A stretch of DNA of 64,000 nt from JALSRK01 sp964461995 (lineage in GTDB: Bacteria > Acidobacteriota > Terriglobia > Bryobacterales > Bryobacteraceae). The notes below the pieces were generated by a model, which worked only from the letters and a program-made list of their open reading frames with translations, had not been told where the DNA came from and ran no database searches. Position numbers and translations under genes: made by a program. The DNA is taken from assembly GCA_964461995.1 (NCBI GenBank), contig CAYWXL010000019.1:6200-70199 (forward strand), in the 5' to 3' direction. Shown piece after piece: positions 1-8,230 of the stretch (position 1 is its first letter; each line of letters begins with the position of its first letter).

Positions 1-2
1 CG

Positions 3-386
3 GGCTCGCGGGGTCTCTTTTCTCCGCGGTGGTCGCCGGACGGCCGCTACATCGCGGCGCTGCGGTCTCAGCGGGCGGGCCTGATGCTATATGACATCCG
101 AGCCAACTCATGGCGGGAACTCACGGACTTGCCGGCGGGATTTCCGGCCTGGGCACGGAACAGCCGGGCGATCTACGTCTACGCGGGCGACATGGAGACG
201 CCGATCGGCATCTACCGGATTCCTATTGCTGGAGGCCGCGAGGAGATGGTGGCTCCGGTGGCAGGGCTTTCGATCGTGGGGATCGGGGGCCCATATGGGC
301 TTTCGCTGGGGCCGAGCGACGAGCCGATCGTGCTCCGGGACGCGGGGCTCCACGAAATCTACGCTCTCCAGGTAAAGCTACCGTGA
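3..386 (+). CDS. C-terminal part of a PD40/TolB-like beta-propeller protein (5' end outside window)
   Basis: The frame is open from base 3 and ends at the TGA at 384-386, so the gene starts left of the window. The visible 127 residues contain the WD40-like PD40 signature (SPRWSPDGRYIAAL near the edge) and a second partial blade (GFPAWARNSRAIYVY). Such blades form the C-terminal propeller of TolB-like proteins and, in Solibacter relatives, of winged-helix regulators fused to a propeller. The missing N-terminus decides between these, so the role is unknown. A TonB-dependent receptor follows after about 180 bases with its own promoter. Confidence 0.7.
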   Translation, partial: GSRGLFSPRWSPDGRYIAALRSQRAGLMLYDIRANSWRELTDLPAGFPAWARNSRAIYVYAGDMETPIGIYRIPIAGGREEMVAPVAGLSIVGIGGPYGLSLGPSDEPIVLRDAGLHEIYALQVKLP

Positions 387-484
387 ACTCCGCTCGGGTA
401 GAAGAGTTCCCGAGACATACTCTTCCAAGTCATTGAAAAACCTCACCGTTATAAGTTCACATATCCGGGGCCGCAATTTTTCTA

Positions 485-514
485 TTGACAGATCCGCCGC
501 TTCGACCCTAGAAT
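485..514 (+). promoter_or_regulatory. Sigma-70-type promoter of the TonB-dependent receptor gene
   Basis: A perfect -35 box TTGACA lies at 485-490 and TAGAAT (5 of 6 matches to TATAAT) at 509-514, with 18 bases between. The predicted start, near 521, is about 45 bases upstream of the chosen ATG at 566. Called by eye only. Confidence 0.6.
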
Positions 515-565
515 GAATCGTCGTTCTCGGTGCGTTCGATCCCACACGAGAAAGGGTTAGCAAGT

Positions 566-3500
566 ATGAGCACAGCACTCAGGTATCGTTGGGAGGCCGC
601 CCTGCTGGCGGGCCTCCTGATTTTCTGCCTGGCGCCGGCCGCGGCTCAGCAGATCACCGGTTCGCTCACCGGGGTCGTGGCGGACACCACGGGAGCGGTG
701 ATTCCCGGCGCCTCGGTGGTAATGACCAACCAACTTTCGGGGGATACTCGGAGGACGGAAACAAACTCCGAGGGCTATTTTTCGATCACCGGCGTTATGC
801 CGGGAACCTACACGGTGACGATCGAAGCTGAAGGGTTCACGACGTACCAGGTAGAGAACCTCGAGTTCACCTCGGGGGACAAGCGCACGTTGGGCCAAGT
901 GAGCCTGGATGTGGCAGCGGCAGCCGAGCAGGTGACCGTGACGGCGATGATCGAGGAGTTGACCCCGGTGGACTCAGGCGAAAAGTCGGTGGTGCTGACC
1001 GAGCAGCAGTTCGAGGACATCGCGATCGTCGGCCGCAGCGCCGCCGAGTACATCAAGATCCTACCCGGAATGGTCCCGATCTCGGCGGGGATCGAAAACC
1101 GTCCCGGGTTCAACGGCGAGAACATCGGCATCAACGGCAATGGCGACGGAGGCAAGCAGAGTGCGATCGGCAACTTCTCGGCCAACGGGACCAGGGCGAA
1201 TGCTCTCGACATCACGGCCGACGGGGCGCAGGTCTCCGATCCCGGATGCAACTGCGCCAATCCGGTGAACCCCAACCCGGAGATGATTTCGGAGCTGAAG
1301 GTATTGCAGTCGAACTATTCGGCCGAGTATGCCAAGGGCCCGGTGGTGATCAACACGATCACGAAAGCCGGAGGCAAGGATTTTCACGGCTCGGCGTACT
1401 TCTACGCCCGACACTTCGCCTTGAATTCCAATGACTGGCTGAACAACGCCAACCAGCAGAAGCGGCCAGAGAACAAGTACTTCTTCCCGGGCGGGAATCT
1501 CGGCGGCCCGGTGCTGCTGCCGGGCACGAACTTCAACCGGAACCGGGACAAGATGTTCTTCTTCGCCGGCTATGAATATTTCCGGCAGAGGATCGACACG
1601 GGTTTGTTGCGTTCCGTCGTGCCCACGGCGGCGATGAAGCGGGGCGACTTTTCTGATGTGGGGTATCTGGCCTCGTTGGGGCCAGCGGCCTGGGGAGCGT
1701 CGAGTCCGATCGACCATATGTACCCCGGCGGCATCATTCCGCCGAGTGAGATCGACCCGGGAATGGAAGCGATCCTCAAGCTGGTCCCGGAGCCGAATGT
1801 CGATCCGGCGGGAGTGGGCAACGGCTATAACTGGATGAAGGTGCTGGAGCTGGACCAGAACATGCAGCAGTTCGTCACCCGTGTGGACTACTCGATCTCG
1901 GACTACACGAAGTTGTTCGTCCGCTATAACTTGCAGCGAGAGCTTCAGCCGTTCCCGGTGCAACTCTGGTGGCGGAATCCCGGGGCGGTGCCGATGCCGA
2001 CGCCGATCGAGGGACGGAACGCCAGCGACTCGATCGGCTTCAATTTCACCAAGGTGATCAACCCAACGATGACCAACGAGACGGTCTTCGGCTACACCTT
2101 CGTGGACTTCCCGAACGCCTATAAAGAGCCGCAGAAGATGATGCGGGATACGGTGGGCTTCCCTTACCGCGGCATCTTCAAGCAGGATCCCAAGATTCCG
2201 GGTTTCCTCTCCTGGGGCAACCCGACGGCGGGGATGTGGCTGCCGGGGGGCATGGATCCAGTTTTGTTCGCCACCAAGCACCTGGTGACGCTGACGAACA
2301 ACACCAGCAAAGTCATCGGCACGCACACATTGAAATTCGGCGGCTACTGGGGCTGGATCATCAACAAGCAACCAGGCAACGACCCGTCGGCGGGGCTGAT
2401 GATCTTCGCTACCTGGCACGGAAACACGACGAACAATATTCTGGCGGACATGGTGCGCGGGGTGGCCTTCAACTACAGCGAATACACGAAAGCGATCGTC
2501 CGCGACATGGGCTGGCAGGAATACGCGGGCTTCGTGCAGGACAACTGGAAGGTGACGCCGAACTTCACTCTGGAGCTCGGGTTGCGGATCCAGCACATGC
2601 AGCCGTGGACGGCGCGCAACGGAATCGGCATCGCAACGTGGGTTCCCGAAGAGTATGATCCGGGCATCCCGGGCGACGAGCTTCCGGGCGTGAGCTGGTA
2701 TGCGAAAAACAAGAACGTTCCATTGTCCGGCTGGGCCACGCGAGGCATCTACTGGGCGCCGCGCGTCGGCTTCGCCTGGGATCTGTTCAGCACCGGCAGG
2801 ACGGTCCTGCGCGGCGGGTTCGGCACGTTCATCTATCACGACCCCCAGTTTGCTGCGGGGGCGATGGACCTGCCGGCGGGCTTGCGAAATACGACGATCT
2901 GCTGCGGGGTAAAGATCTCCGAACTGGACGACATCCCCGCCCAGGGCAACCTGGTCTTCAACGGCCAGGTGGTGGACAGCAACGACGACACGCAGCCGAC
3001 GACCCACACGTGGAACTTCACGATTTCGCAGCGGTTGCCTGGCCGCACCTTGTGGGAGATCTCTTACGTGGGCAACAAGAACAAGTACCTGGCGCTTCGC
3101 GGGGGACTCGTCAACATCAACCAAGTCCCGCTTGGAGCGATGTTGAACGACCCTACGGGGGATCCGAACCAGTATCGCCCCATGCCTCAGTACGGAACGC
3201 TTTCTCTACAGCGCCACGGTTCGTACTCGAACTACAACGCGCTGCAGACGACGTTGACGAAGCAAACCGGGAGGGTGAACTTCACCTTCTCCTATACGTG
3301 GTCGAAGACCCTGGGTATCGTGGACAACGTCATCGACTCGCTGAACAGAGACGCTAACTACGGGCCGCTGGGCTTCGACCGCTCGCACGTGATCGCCGGC
3401 AGCTACGTGGTGAACCTGCCGGACGCGGTGAAAAGCGGCAACGCGTTCGCAAAAGGGCTTCTGAATGGTTGGCAGATCTCGGGCATCGTGCAGTGGTCGA

Positions 3501-4012
3501 GCGGCATCAACCTTCAGCAGGCGCAAGGCAGCTCCGGCGTGAACTTCAACATGAACGCGCCCTTCCCGGGCGAGGAGCGCACGATCAGCGGCCCCGACAT
3601 TCTAGGAACAAACGCGGTCAGCGCCCAGCCGATCCTGATCTGCGACCCCAGAAAGGGGTTGGCCGAGGGGCAATACATCAACGGCGCCTGTTTCGCCCCG
3701 CCGATCCCGGGCCAGAACGGCCAGCCGGGCTTCAACGGAACGGTGATGATGCCGTACATGCAGGGGCCGGCGTTCTTCAATGCAGATCTGTCGGTCTACA
3801 AGGAATTCCGGATCAGCGAGTCCAAGAGCCTGGAGTTCCGCGCCTCGGGTTACAACTTCTTGAACCACCCGGTGCGGTCGTTCATTGGCGGCGATCAGAA
3901 CCTGCGGCTGACATTCGACGCGGACGGTAAAGTGACAAACCCGAGATTCGGTTACGCCGACTACAAGGTCGGCAAGCGGATCATTCAGCTCGGGGTGAAG
4001 TTCCGGTTCTGA
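566..4012 (+). CDS. TonB-dependent receptor with N-terminal carboxypeptidase-regulatory-like domain
   Basis: Outer-membrane receptor of 1148 residues. The order is: signal peptide (about 1-29, ending LAPAAAQQ); a CarboxypepD_reg-like beta-sandwich (about 30-115, with GVVADTTGAVIPGASV); a plug domain with GRSAAEYIKILPG; and a long beta-barrel that ends GVKFRF, with the terminal aromatic residue typical of outer-membrane proteins. This architecture is greatly expanded in Solibacter-type Acidobacteriota, where such proteins are thought to import plant or microbial polymers; the substrate here cannot be read from sequence. I chose the ATG at 566 over one at 530 because it gives a clean signal peptide and follows a purine-rich GAGAAAGGG. 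A TPR protein follows downstream. Confidence 0.9.
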   Translation: MSTALRYRWEAALLAGLLIFCLAPAAAQQITGSLTGVVADTTGAVIPGASVVMTNQLSGDTRRTETNSEGYFSITGVMPGTYTVTIEAEGFTTYQVENLEFTSGDKRTLGQVSLDVAAAAEQVTVTAMIEELTPVDSGEKSVVLTEQQFEDIAIVGRSAAEYIKILPGMVPISAGIENRPGFNGENIGINGNGDGGKQSAIGNFSANGTRANALDITADGAQVSDPGCNCANPVNPNPEMISELKVLQSNYSAEYAKGPVVINTITKAGGKDFHGSAYFYARHFALNSNDWLNNANQQKRPENKYFFPGGNLGGPVLLPGTNFNRNRDKMFFFAGYEYFRQRIDTGLLRSVVPTAAMKRGDFSDVGYLASLGPAAWGASSPIDHMYPGGIIPPSEIDPGMEAILKLVPEPNVDPAGVGNGYNWMKVLELDQNMQQFVTRVDYSISDYTKLFVRYNLQRELQPFPVQLWWRNPGAVPMPTPIEGRNASDSIGFNFTKVINPTMTNETVFGYTFVDFPNAYKEPQKMMRDTVGFPYRGIFKQDPKIPGFLSWGNPTAGMWLPGGMDPVLFATKHLVTLTNNTSKVIGTHTLKFGGYWGWIINKQPGNDPSAGLMIFATWHGNTTNNILADMVRGVAFNYSEYTKAIVRDMGWQEYAGFVQDNWKVTPNFTLELGLRIQHMQPWTARNGIGIATWVPEEYDPGIPGDELPGVSWYAKNKNVPLSGWATRGIYWAPRVGFAWDLFSTGRTVLRGGFGTFIYHDPQFAAGAMDLPAGLRNTTICCGVKISELDDIPAQGNLVFNGQVVDSNDDTQPTTHTWNFTISQRLPGRTLWEISYVGNKNKYLALRGGLVNINQVPLGAMLNDPTGDPNQYRPMPQYGTLSLQRHGSYSNYNALQTTLTKQTGRVNFTFSYTWSKTLGIVDNVIDSLNRDANYGPLGFDRSHVIAGSYVVNLPDAVKSGNAFAKGLLNGWQISGIVQWSSGINLQQAQGSSGVNFNMNAPFPGEERTISGPDILGTNAVSAQPILICDPRKGLAEGQYINGACFAPPIPGQNGQPGFNGTVMMPYMQGPAFFNADLSVYKEFRISESKSLEFRASGYNFLNHPVRSFIGGDQNLRLTFDADGKVTNPRFGYADYKVGKRIIQLGVKFRF

Positions 4013-4046
4013 CCTCAGCCCCCAGAATTACCCCTGGACTGAGCAA

Positions 4047-4085
4047 GGGGACGGGCGCTGCCCCGGCGTTCGTCCCCGCTTTGTT
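4047..4085 (+). terminator. Possible terminator hairpin after the receptor gene
   Basis: GGGGACG (4047-4053) pairs with CGTCCCC (4071-4077), with a few more inner pairs, and is followed by GCTTTGTTGTT. The T-tract is interrupted, so termination is plausible but not certain. Confidence 0.4.
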
Positions 4086-4105
4086 GTTAAGTTGAGACCG
4101 ACGCA

Positions 4106-5218
4106 ATGCGAGCCGCGTGCATTCTGCTTTCGCTGGTAATGCCGCTGTGGGCGCAAACCGGCGCCGGGCCGGACGCGGCGGCGCTGGCGAAGAAGGCGCT
4201 CCAGATGCGGGAGTCCGGACGGCTGGAAGAGTCGATCGGACTGTACCGCCGGGCGCTGGAGGCGGGACTGTCAGATCCGGAAGCACTGTGGTATCAGGGG
4301 CTCAACTTCTACGACCTGGACCGGTACCAGGAAGCCGGCGAGATGTTCCGGCGGCTGGTGGAGCGGGCTCGGACACATGCCGGAGCGCAGGCGCTGCTGG
4401 GGCTGTGCGAGTTCCAGGCGGGCAAGCACCGGGAGGCGTTTACCCATTTGCTTGAAGCAACGAAGCTCGGCCTGCCGCCGGGCACGGAGCTGAGCCGGGT
4501 GGCGCGGTATCATCTGGTGGCGCTGACCAACAAGCTGGGGCAGTTCGAGCTGGCGAGCAGCCTACTCGCGGACCTGGTGCACACGTGGCCGGACATGCCG
4601 AACCTGACGGAGATGGCGGGGCTGAGCGCGCTGCGGCTGCCGCTGCTGCCGTCCGAGATCGCGGAGGCGGACCGGGAGCGGGTCATGCTGGCCGGGCGGG
4701 CGGCGGCGCTGGCGTGGCGGTCGAAGCTCGACGAGGCGCTGGCATTGGCCGATGAGCTGATCGAGAAGTATCCGGCGCAGCCGAACGCACATTATTTAAA
4801 AGGATATGTGCTGTTGTTGCGGCACTCGCCGGAGGCGGTGGACGAGTTCCGCAAGGAGCTGCAGATCAGCCCGAAACATGTGCCGGCACGGCTTCAGATC
4901 GCCTACGAGCACTTGCAGCGGGGCAACTCGACCGGCGGGCTTCGGTATGCCGAGGAAGCCGTGAAGCTGGCGCCGGAGGATTTCACGGCGCTGGACATCT
5001 ACGGGCGCTTGTTGCTGCAAGAGAATCGCGTGGAAGAAGCGATCCGGGCGCTCGAGAAGGCGGTGATGCTGGCGCCCGAAAGCGCTCAGGTTCATTTCCA
5101 TCTCGCCGCGGCCTACAGCCGGGCCGGCAGAAAAGAGGATGCGGCGCGGCACACGCGGGCGTTCCGCGAGCTGAAGAAGGCGGCCGAGGAGCGCGAGGCG
5201 CTGATCGGGGCGCCTTAA
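4106..5218 (+). CDS. Secreted tetratricopeptide-repeat protein
   Basis: A 370-residue protein with a short signal peptide (MRAACILLSLVMPLWAQ) followed by repeated TPR-like helix pairs, for example ESIGLYRRALEAGLSDPEAL, EAVDEFRKELQISPKHVPA and EAIRALEKAVMLAPESAQVH. TPRs are protein-interaction scaffolds, so a periplasmic or outer-membrane-associated role is likely; no enzymatic domain is visible. It lies 93 bases after the TonB-dependent receptor, with a hairpin between them. The partner is unknown. Confidence 0.8.
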   Translation: MRAACILLSLVMPLWAQTGAGPDAAALAKKALQMRESGRLEESIGLYRRALEAGLSDPEALWYQGLNFYDLDRYQEAGEMFRRLVERARTHAGAQALLGLCEFQAGKHREAFTHLLEATKLGLPPGTELSRVARYHLVALTNKLGQFELASSLLADLVHTWPDMPNLTEMAGLSALRLPLLPSEIAEADRERVMLAGRAAALAWRSKLDEALALADELIEKYPAQPNAHYLKGYVLLLRHSPEAVDEFRKELQISPKHVPARLQIAYEHLQRGNSTGGLRYAEEAVKLAPEDFTALDIYGRLLLQENRVEEAIRALEKAVMLAPESAQVHFHLAAAYSRAGRKEDAARHTRAFRELKKAAEEREALIGAP

Positions 5219-5266
5219 GAGCCCAACAACGGACGGGTCAGCGCCGCCTTGCGGACCGCCCGCAAT

Positions 5267-5464
5267 TCAACGAAGCGCCTCGTCCAAAGGTGTTTCTCCG
5301 CCGCGGCAGACAACGTACTCGCCGTGGGGCCGGGCGGCCTCGGCCAGGGAATCAGGCATCAGCGGCCCCACATCACCCAAGTTAGGGTAGTCCGCATCAA
5401 CCGGATGGCGCAGCTTGAGTCCCCGGGCTTACTCGTTACGGACTCTCAGCGTCGCTTTTCCCGA
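5267..5464 (-). pseudogene. Possible decayed gene fragment downstream of the SulP gene
   Basis: On the minus strand a stretch of about 65 codons reads like protein (GLKLRHPVDADYPNLGDVGP, then PHGEYVVCRGGETPLDEALR) but is interrupted by an in-frame TAA at 5429-5431 and has no credible start. The TGA lies at 5267-5269. I do not recognise the family. It may be the remnant of a gene or chance coding in GC-rich DNA; the protein-like composition on both sides of the stop favours a remnant. Confidence 0.3.
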
Positions 5465-5474
5465 TCACGGACGC

Positions 5475-7145
5475 TCAAACCCCTCCTGCGCCATCCGGCT
5501 TCTGTGCTCTGACTGCTGAACTTGTCTCCGCGCCGGCTTTGGATGCCTCTTTCCGTTTTCCGTTCTTCCCGCCTCGCGACAAGAGACCGTTTCTGGGAGA
5601 AAGCCTTGAGAGAGTGAGCTCGGGCCGCTCATTCAGCCGGTGGTAACGTCCGTGCAATTGAGTCCATTCCACCACGAGACGTCCCGCGGCCGATTTCTGG
5701 GATGCCTCCCAAGAGCCCAACAGATCGAGGCAGGCGTGGTCGATATAGTCCAGCTTTTCGATCTCGAGATGCAGTTCGGTACCCGGCGGCACCTTCTCGA
5801 GCGCGGCGGCCAGTTTCGGCAGCACCAGAAAGGTGGCGGAACCCTCCATCACCATGGTCGCCCGGCGGCCGGTCTCATCGAGGGTGACGTCCAGCTTCAG
5901 GTGCGAGATGGTGTAGAGCAACTTGGCGAGCGAGAGGCCGAGCCCGATCAAGATGCCGGCGACCAGGTCGATGGCGACGATCGCGGCGACAGTAGCGGTG
6001 TAGATGAGGACCTCCGTCTTCCCATACTCCGCGAGACGGCGGATGTGAGCGACGTCAACCAGCTTGTAGCCAGTGTAGACAAGGATAGCGGCCAGCCCGG
6101 CGGTGGGGATCATCGCCAGCAAAGAGGGGAACGCCACTACGAAAGCGAGCAGCCAAATGCCGTGGAGGATTGCGGACAGCCGCGTTCTGGCTCCGGCTTG
6201 GACATTGGCTCCGCTGCGCACGATCACGCCGGTCATGGGCAGGGCCCCGAGGACTCCGCAAATCGTATTGCCGACCCCCTGCGCGGCCAGCTCCCGGTTG
6301 TAGCGGGTTCTGGGTCCAGAGTGCATCTTGTCAACGGCGGAAGCGCTGAGCAACGTTTCGGCGCTGGCGATGAAAGCAAGGGCGACGGCTGACATCAGGA
6401 GCCCGGGAGTGAGAAACGTCTGGGCAACTCGCTCGACGGTGGGGAAGATCACCACGTCGAAGAGGTTCGCCGGGACGTCAACGCGCTGAATCGAGAGACG
6501 GCCGAAATAGGCAGCCGCGGTAGCGAAGACCACCGCCACCAGGGGCGCGGGAAGGAACCGGAGCGGCCGCGGCCGGTACCGATTCCAAGCGAAGATCAGC
6601 GCGATGCTGAGGGCGCCGATCCAGGCAGCCTGCCGGTGGACGGTGTCGCCTGAGAAAAAGCCTTTGTAAATCGCCGCCGGAATCGTCACCAGGTTCCACA
6701 ATCCGCTGCCTCTTGGGGAGTCGTCGATCATCACGTGGAACTGCGCCGCGAAGATGAGCACGCCGATGCCGGCCAGCATCCCGTGAATCACCGCTGGCGA
6801 TATGGCCCGGAACCAGCGGCCCAGCCCCATGACTCCGGCCGCCAGTTGGATCAGGCCGGCCACCAGCACGACCGATCCGAACGCGGCCATGTCATGCTTT
6901 TCGAGGAACTGATAGACGATGACCGCCAGACCGGCCGCCGGTCCGCTCACCAGCAGGGGCGAACCGGAGATCGAACCGACGATGATCCCCCCGACCACGC
7001 CGGTGATCAAGCCGGCGGCGGGCGGCGCGCCGGAAGCGATGGCAATCCCCATGCACAGCGGGATCGCGACCAGCAGCACCACGATGGACGCGAGAAAATC
7101 GGCGCTTAGCGTCTCCAGGCGTAAGGGAAAAGCTTTATTTTTCAT
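5475..7145 (-). CDS. SulP-family anion (probably bicarbonate) transporter with STAS domain
   Basis: A 556-residue membrane protein. The N-terminal two-thirds is a series of hydrophobic helices with the SulP start pattern (LASIVVLLVAIPLCMGIAIA, then GLITGVVGGIIVG and SGPAAGLAVIV). The C-terminus has a STAS-like domain (TFLVLPKLAAALEKV, KLDYIDHACLDLL) and a basic, low-complexity tail. SulP proteins carry sulfate, bicarbonate or other anions. The carbonic anhydrase gene 40 bases upstream on the same strand points to bicarbonate. The upstream TTG at 7154 is an alternative start; I prefer the ATG at 7145, which follows GAGAG. Confidence 0.88.
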   Translation of the reverse strand: MKNKAFPLRLETLSADFLASIVVLLVAIPLCMGIAIASGAPPAAGLITGVVGGIIVGSISGSPLLVSGPAAGLAVIVYQFLEKHDMAAFGSVVLVAGLIQLAAGVMGLGRWFRAISPAVIHGMLAGIGVLIFAAQFHVMIDDSPRGSGLWNLVTIPAAIYKGFFSGDTVHRQAAWIGALSIALIFAWNRYRPRPLRFLPAPLVAVVFATAAAYFGRLSIQRVDVPANLFDVVIFPTVERVAQTFLTPGLLMSAVALAFIASAETLLSASAVDKMHSGPRTRYNRELAAQGVGNTICGVLGALPMTGVIVRSGANVQAGARTRLSAILHGIWLLAFVVAFPSLLAMIPTAGLAAILVYTGYKLVDVAHIRRLAEYGKTEVLIYTATVAAIVAIDLVAGILIGLGLSLAKLLYTISHLKLDVTLDETGRRATMVMEGSATFLVLPKLAAALEKVPPGTELHLEIEKLDYIDHACLDLLGSWEASQKSAAGRLVVEWTQLHGRYHRLNERPELTLSRLSPRNGLLSRGGKNGKRKEASKAGAETSSAVRAQKPDGAGGV

Positions 7146-7184
7146 TGCTCTCAATCGAAGCGATCGGTTTCGGAACGCGACGGC

Positions 7185-7901
7185 TCAGGCCCAAGCGCCC
7201 GCCAGCGTGGAGAGGTCGGCAAATGCGCGGCGCTGGGGGTCGTACTCGATGACCGTTCCGCCGCCGATGTCGTAAACCCAGCCGTGGAGGCGCAATGTGG
7301 CATTCTCCAAGGCGGAGGCCACGAAAGGATACGCTCGCAGCCGTTCCAGTTGCAAAACCACGTTCTGCCGCACAAGTTCGGACAGCCTGTCGCCGTGGCC
7401 GGCGTTGGTGCGCTCAAGGGCGGGCAGCGAGTGTGCCACCCAGCGCCGGACAGCGGGCAAGGCCTCCAACTGCCCGGGGTCGAGGAGCCCGGCCATCGCT
7501 CCGCAGCCGGAATGGCCGCAGACGACCACGTGGGGCGTCTTGAGGACTTTGACGGCGTACTCGATCGAAGCGACTTCGGGCGAATCTTCACAATACTCCG
7601 GCACGATGTTGCCGGCATTGCGCACCACGAACAGTTCACCGGGCAGCGTCTGCGTCAGCAAGCACGGATCGATGCGCGAATCCGAACAGGTGATGAAGAG
7701 CACCTTGGGGGACTGGCCGCCTGCCAGACGGCGGAAGAGGGTCTCCAGGCGGCGGTAGTGGTTCTCGCGGAAACGTTCGTAACCGCCGAGGATCCCGGGA
7801 TGCGCGGTCGAAGGAGCAGGCTCGTCCGGCGAGCGCTCCTCTGTTGCCCCGATGGGGCGCCACCGGCTCCGGTCTGCGCTTCCAAAAGAATCTGATGCCA
7901 C
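7185..7901 (-). CDS. Beta-class carbonic anhydrase
   Basis: Interconverts CO2 and bicarbonate in the cytoplasm. The 238-residue protein shows the beta-class zinc signature: Cys and the Asp/Arg dyad in FITCSDSRIDP (about residues 68-78) and the His/Cys pair in VVCGHSGCGAM. The core motif GELFVVRNAGNIVP is also intact. Length is normal, with about 35 extra polar residues at the N-terminus; a shorter start is possible. It precedes the SulP transporter on the same strand, and the pair is probably one transcript for bicarbonate supply or pH balance. Confidence 0.93.
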   Translation of the reverse strand: MASDSFGSADRSRWRPIGATEERSPDEPAPSTAHPGILGGYERFRENHYRRLETLFRRLAGGQSPKVLFITCSDSRIDPCLLTQTLPGELFVVRNAGNIVPEYCEDSPEVASIEYAVKVLKTPHVVVCGHSGCGAMAGLLDPGQLEALPAVRRWVAHSLPALERTNAGHGDRLSELVRQNVVLQLERLRAYPFVASALENATLRLHGWVYDIGGGTVIEYDPQRRAFADLSTLAGAWA

Positions 7902-8230
7902 GATTCGTCCTCCACTGGGTTATCGCCGCCCGGAACGGACAGCGCACGGCGCCTGTCAAGCGGCCGGATGAACGCCATTCCCAGAGCGACGGGGGCGAAT
8001 CCATTCGGCTCACCCAGGAGCGAATGCGCCCCGTGTTACTCTTCCAGCTTGCCCGCCAGCGCCAAGGGCGGCAACTTATCTTTCGGACCGGATATCGAAA
8101 GATACCGTTCCGTCCGGAGGGGAAGGTTGTCGGATAATAGAACATTCGGGGCACAATTTCCCGCAGGGGGGAACCCTACGTCGAGGCAGCCGCCGGCGGG
8201 GTGTCCGGGCGGCGCAGCAGTGGTTGAGCC
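7902..8230. other. Divergent intergenic region between carbonic anhydrase and kinase genes
   Basis: This 329-base region holds no gene I can support. It contains the perfect inverted repeat described separately (8077-8104) and a -10-like GATAAT at 8133-8138 pointing to the kinase gene, without a convincing -35. Confidence 0.5.
8077..8104. promoter_or_regulatory. Perfect 9-bp inverted repeat, candidate operator
   Basis: TATCTTTCG (8077-8085) and CGAAAGATA (8096-8104) are perfect complements separated by 10 bases. It sits between divergent genes, is AT-rich within GC-rich DNA, and has no T-run, so an operator is more likely than a terminator. The binding protein is unknown. Confidence 0.45.

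Noticed and set aside
1061..3124. Minus-strand frame of 687 residues inside the TonB-dependent receptor
   Set aside because: Antisense shadow of a clear receptor gene; Arg/His-rich composition without domains.
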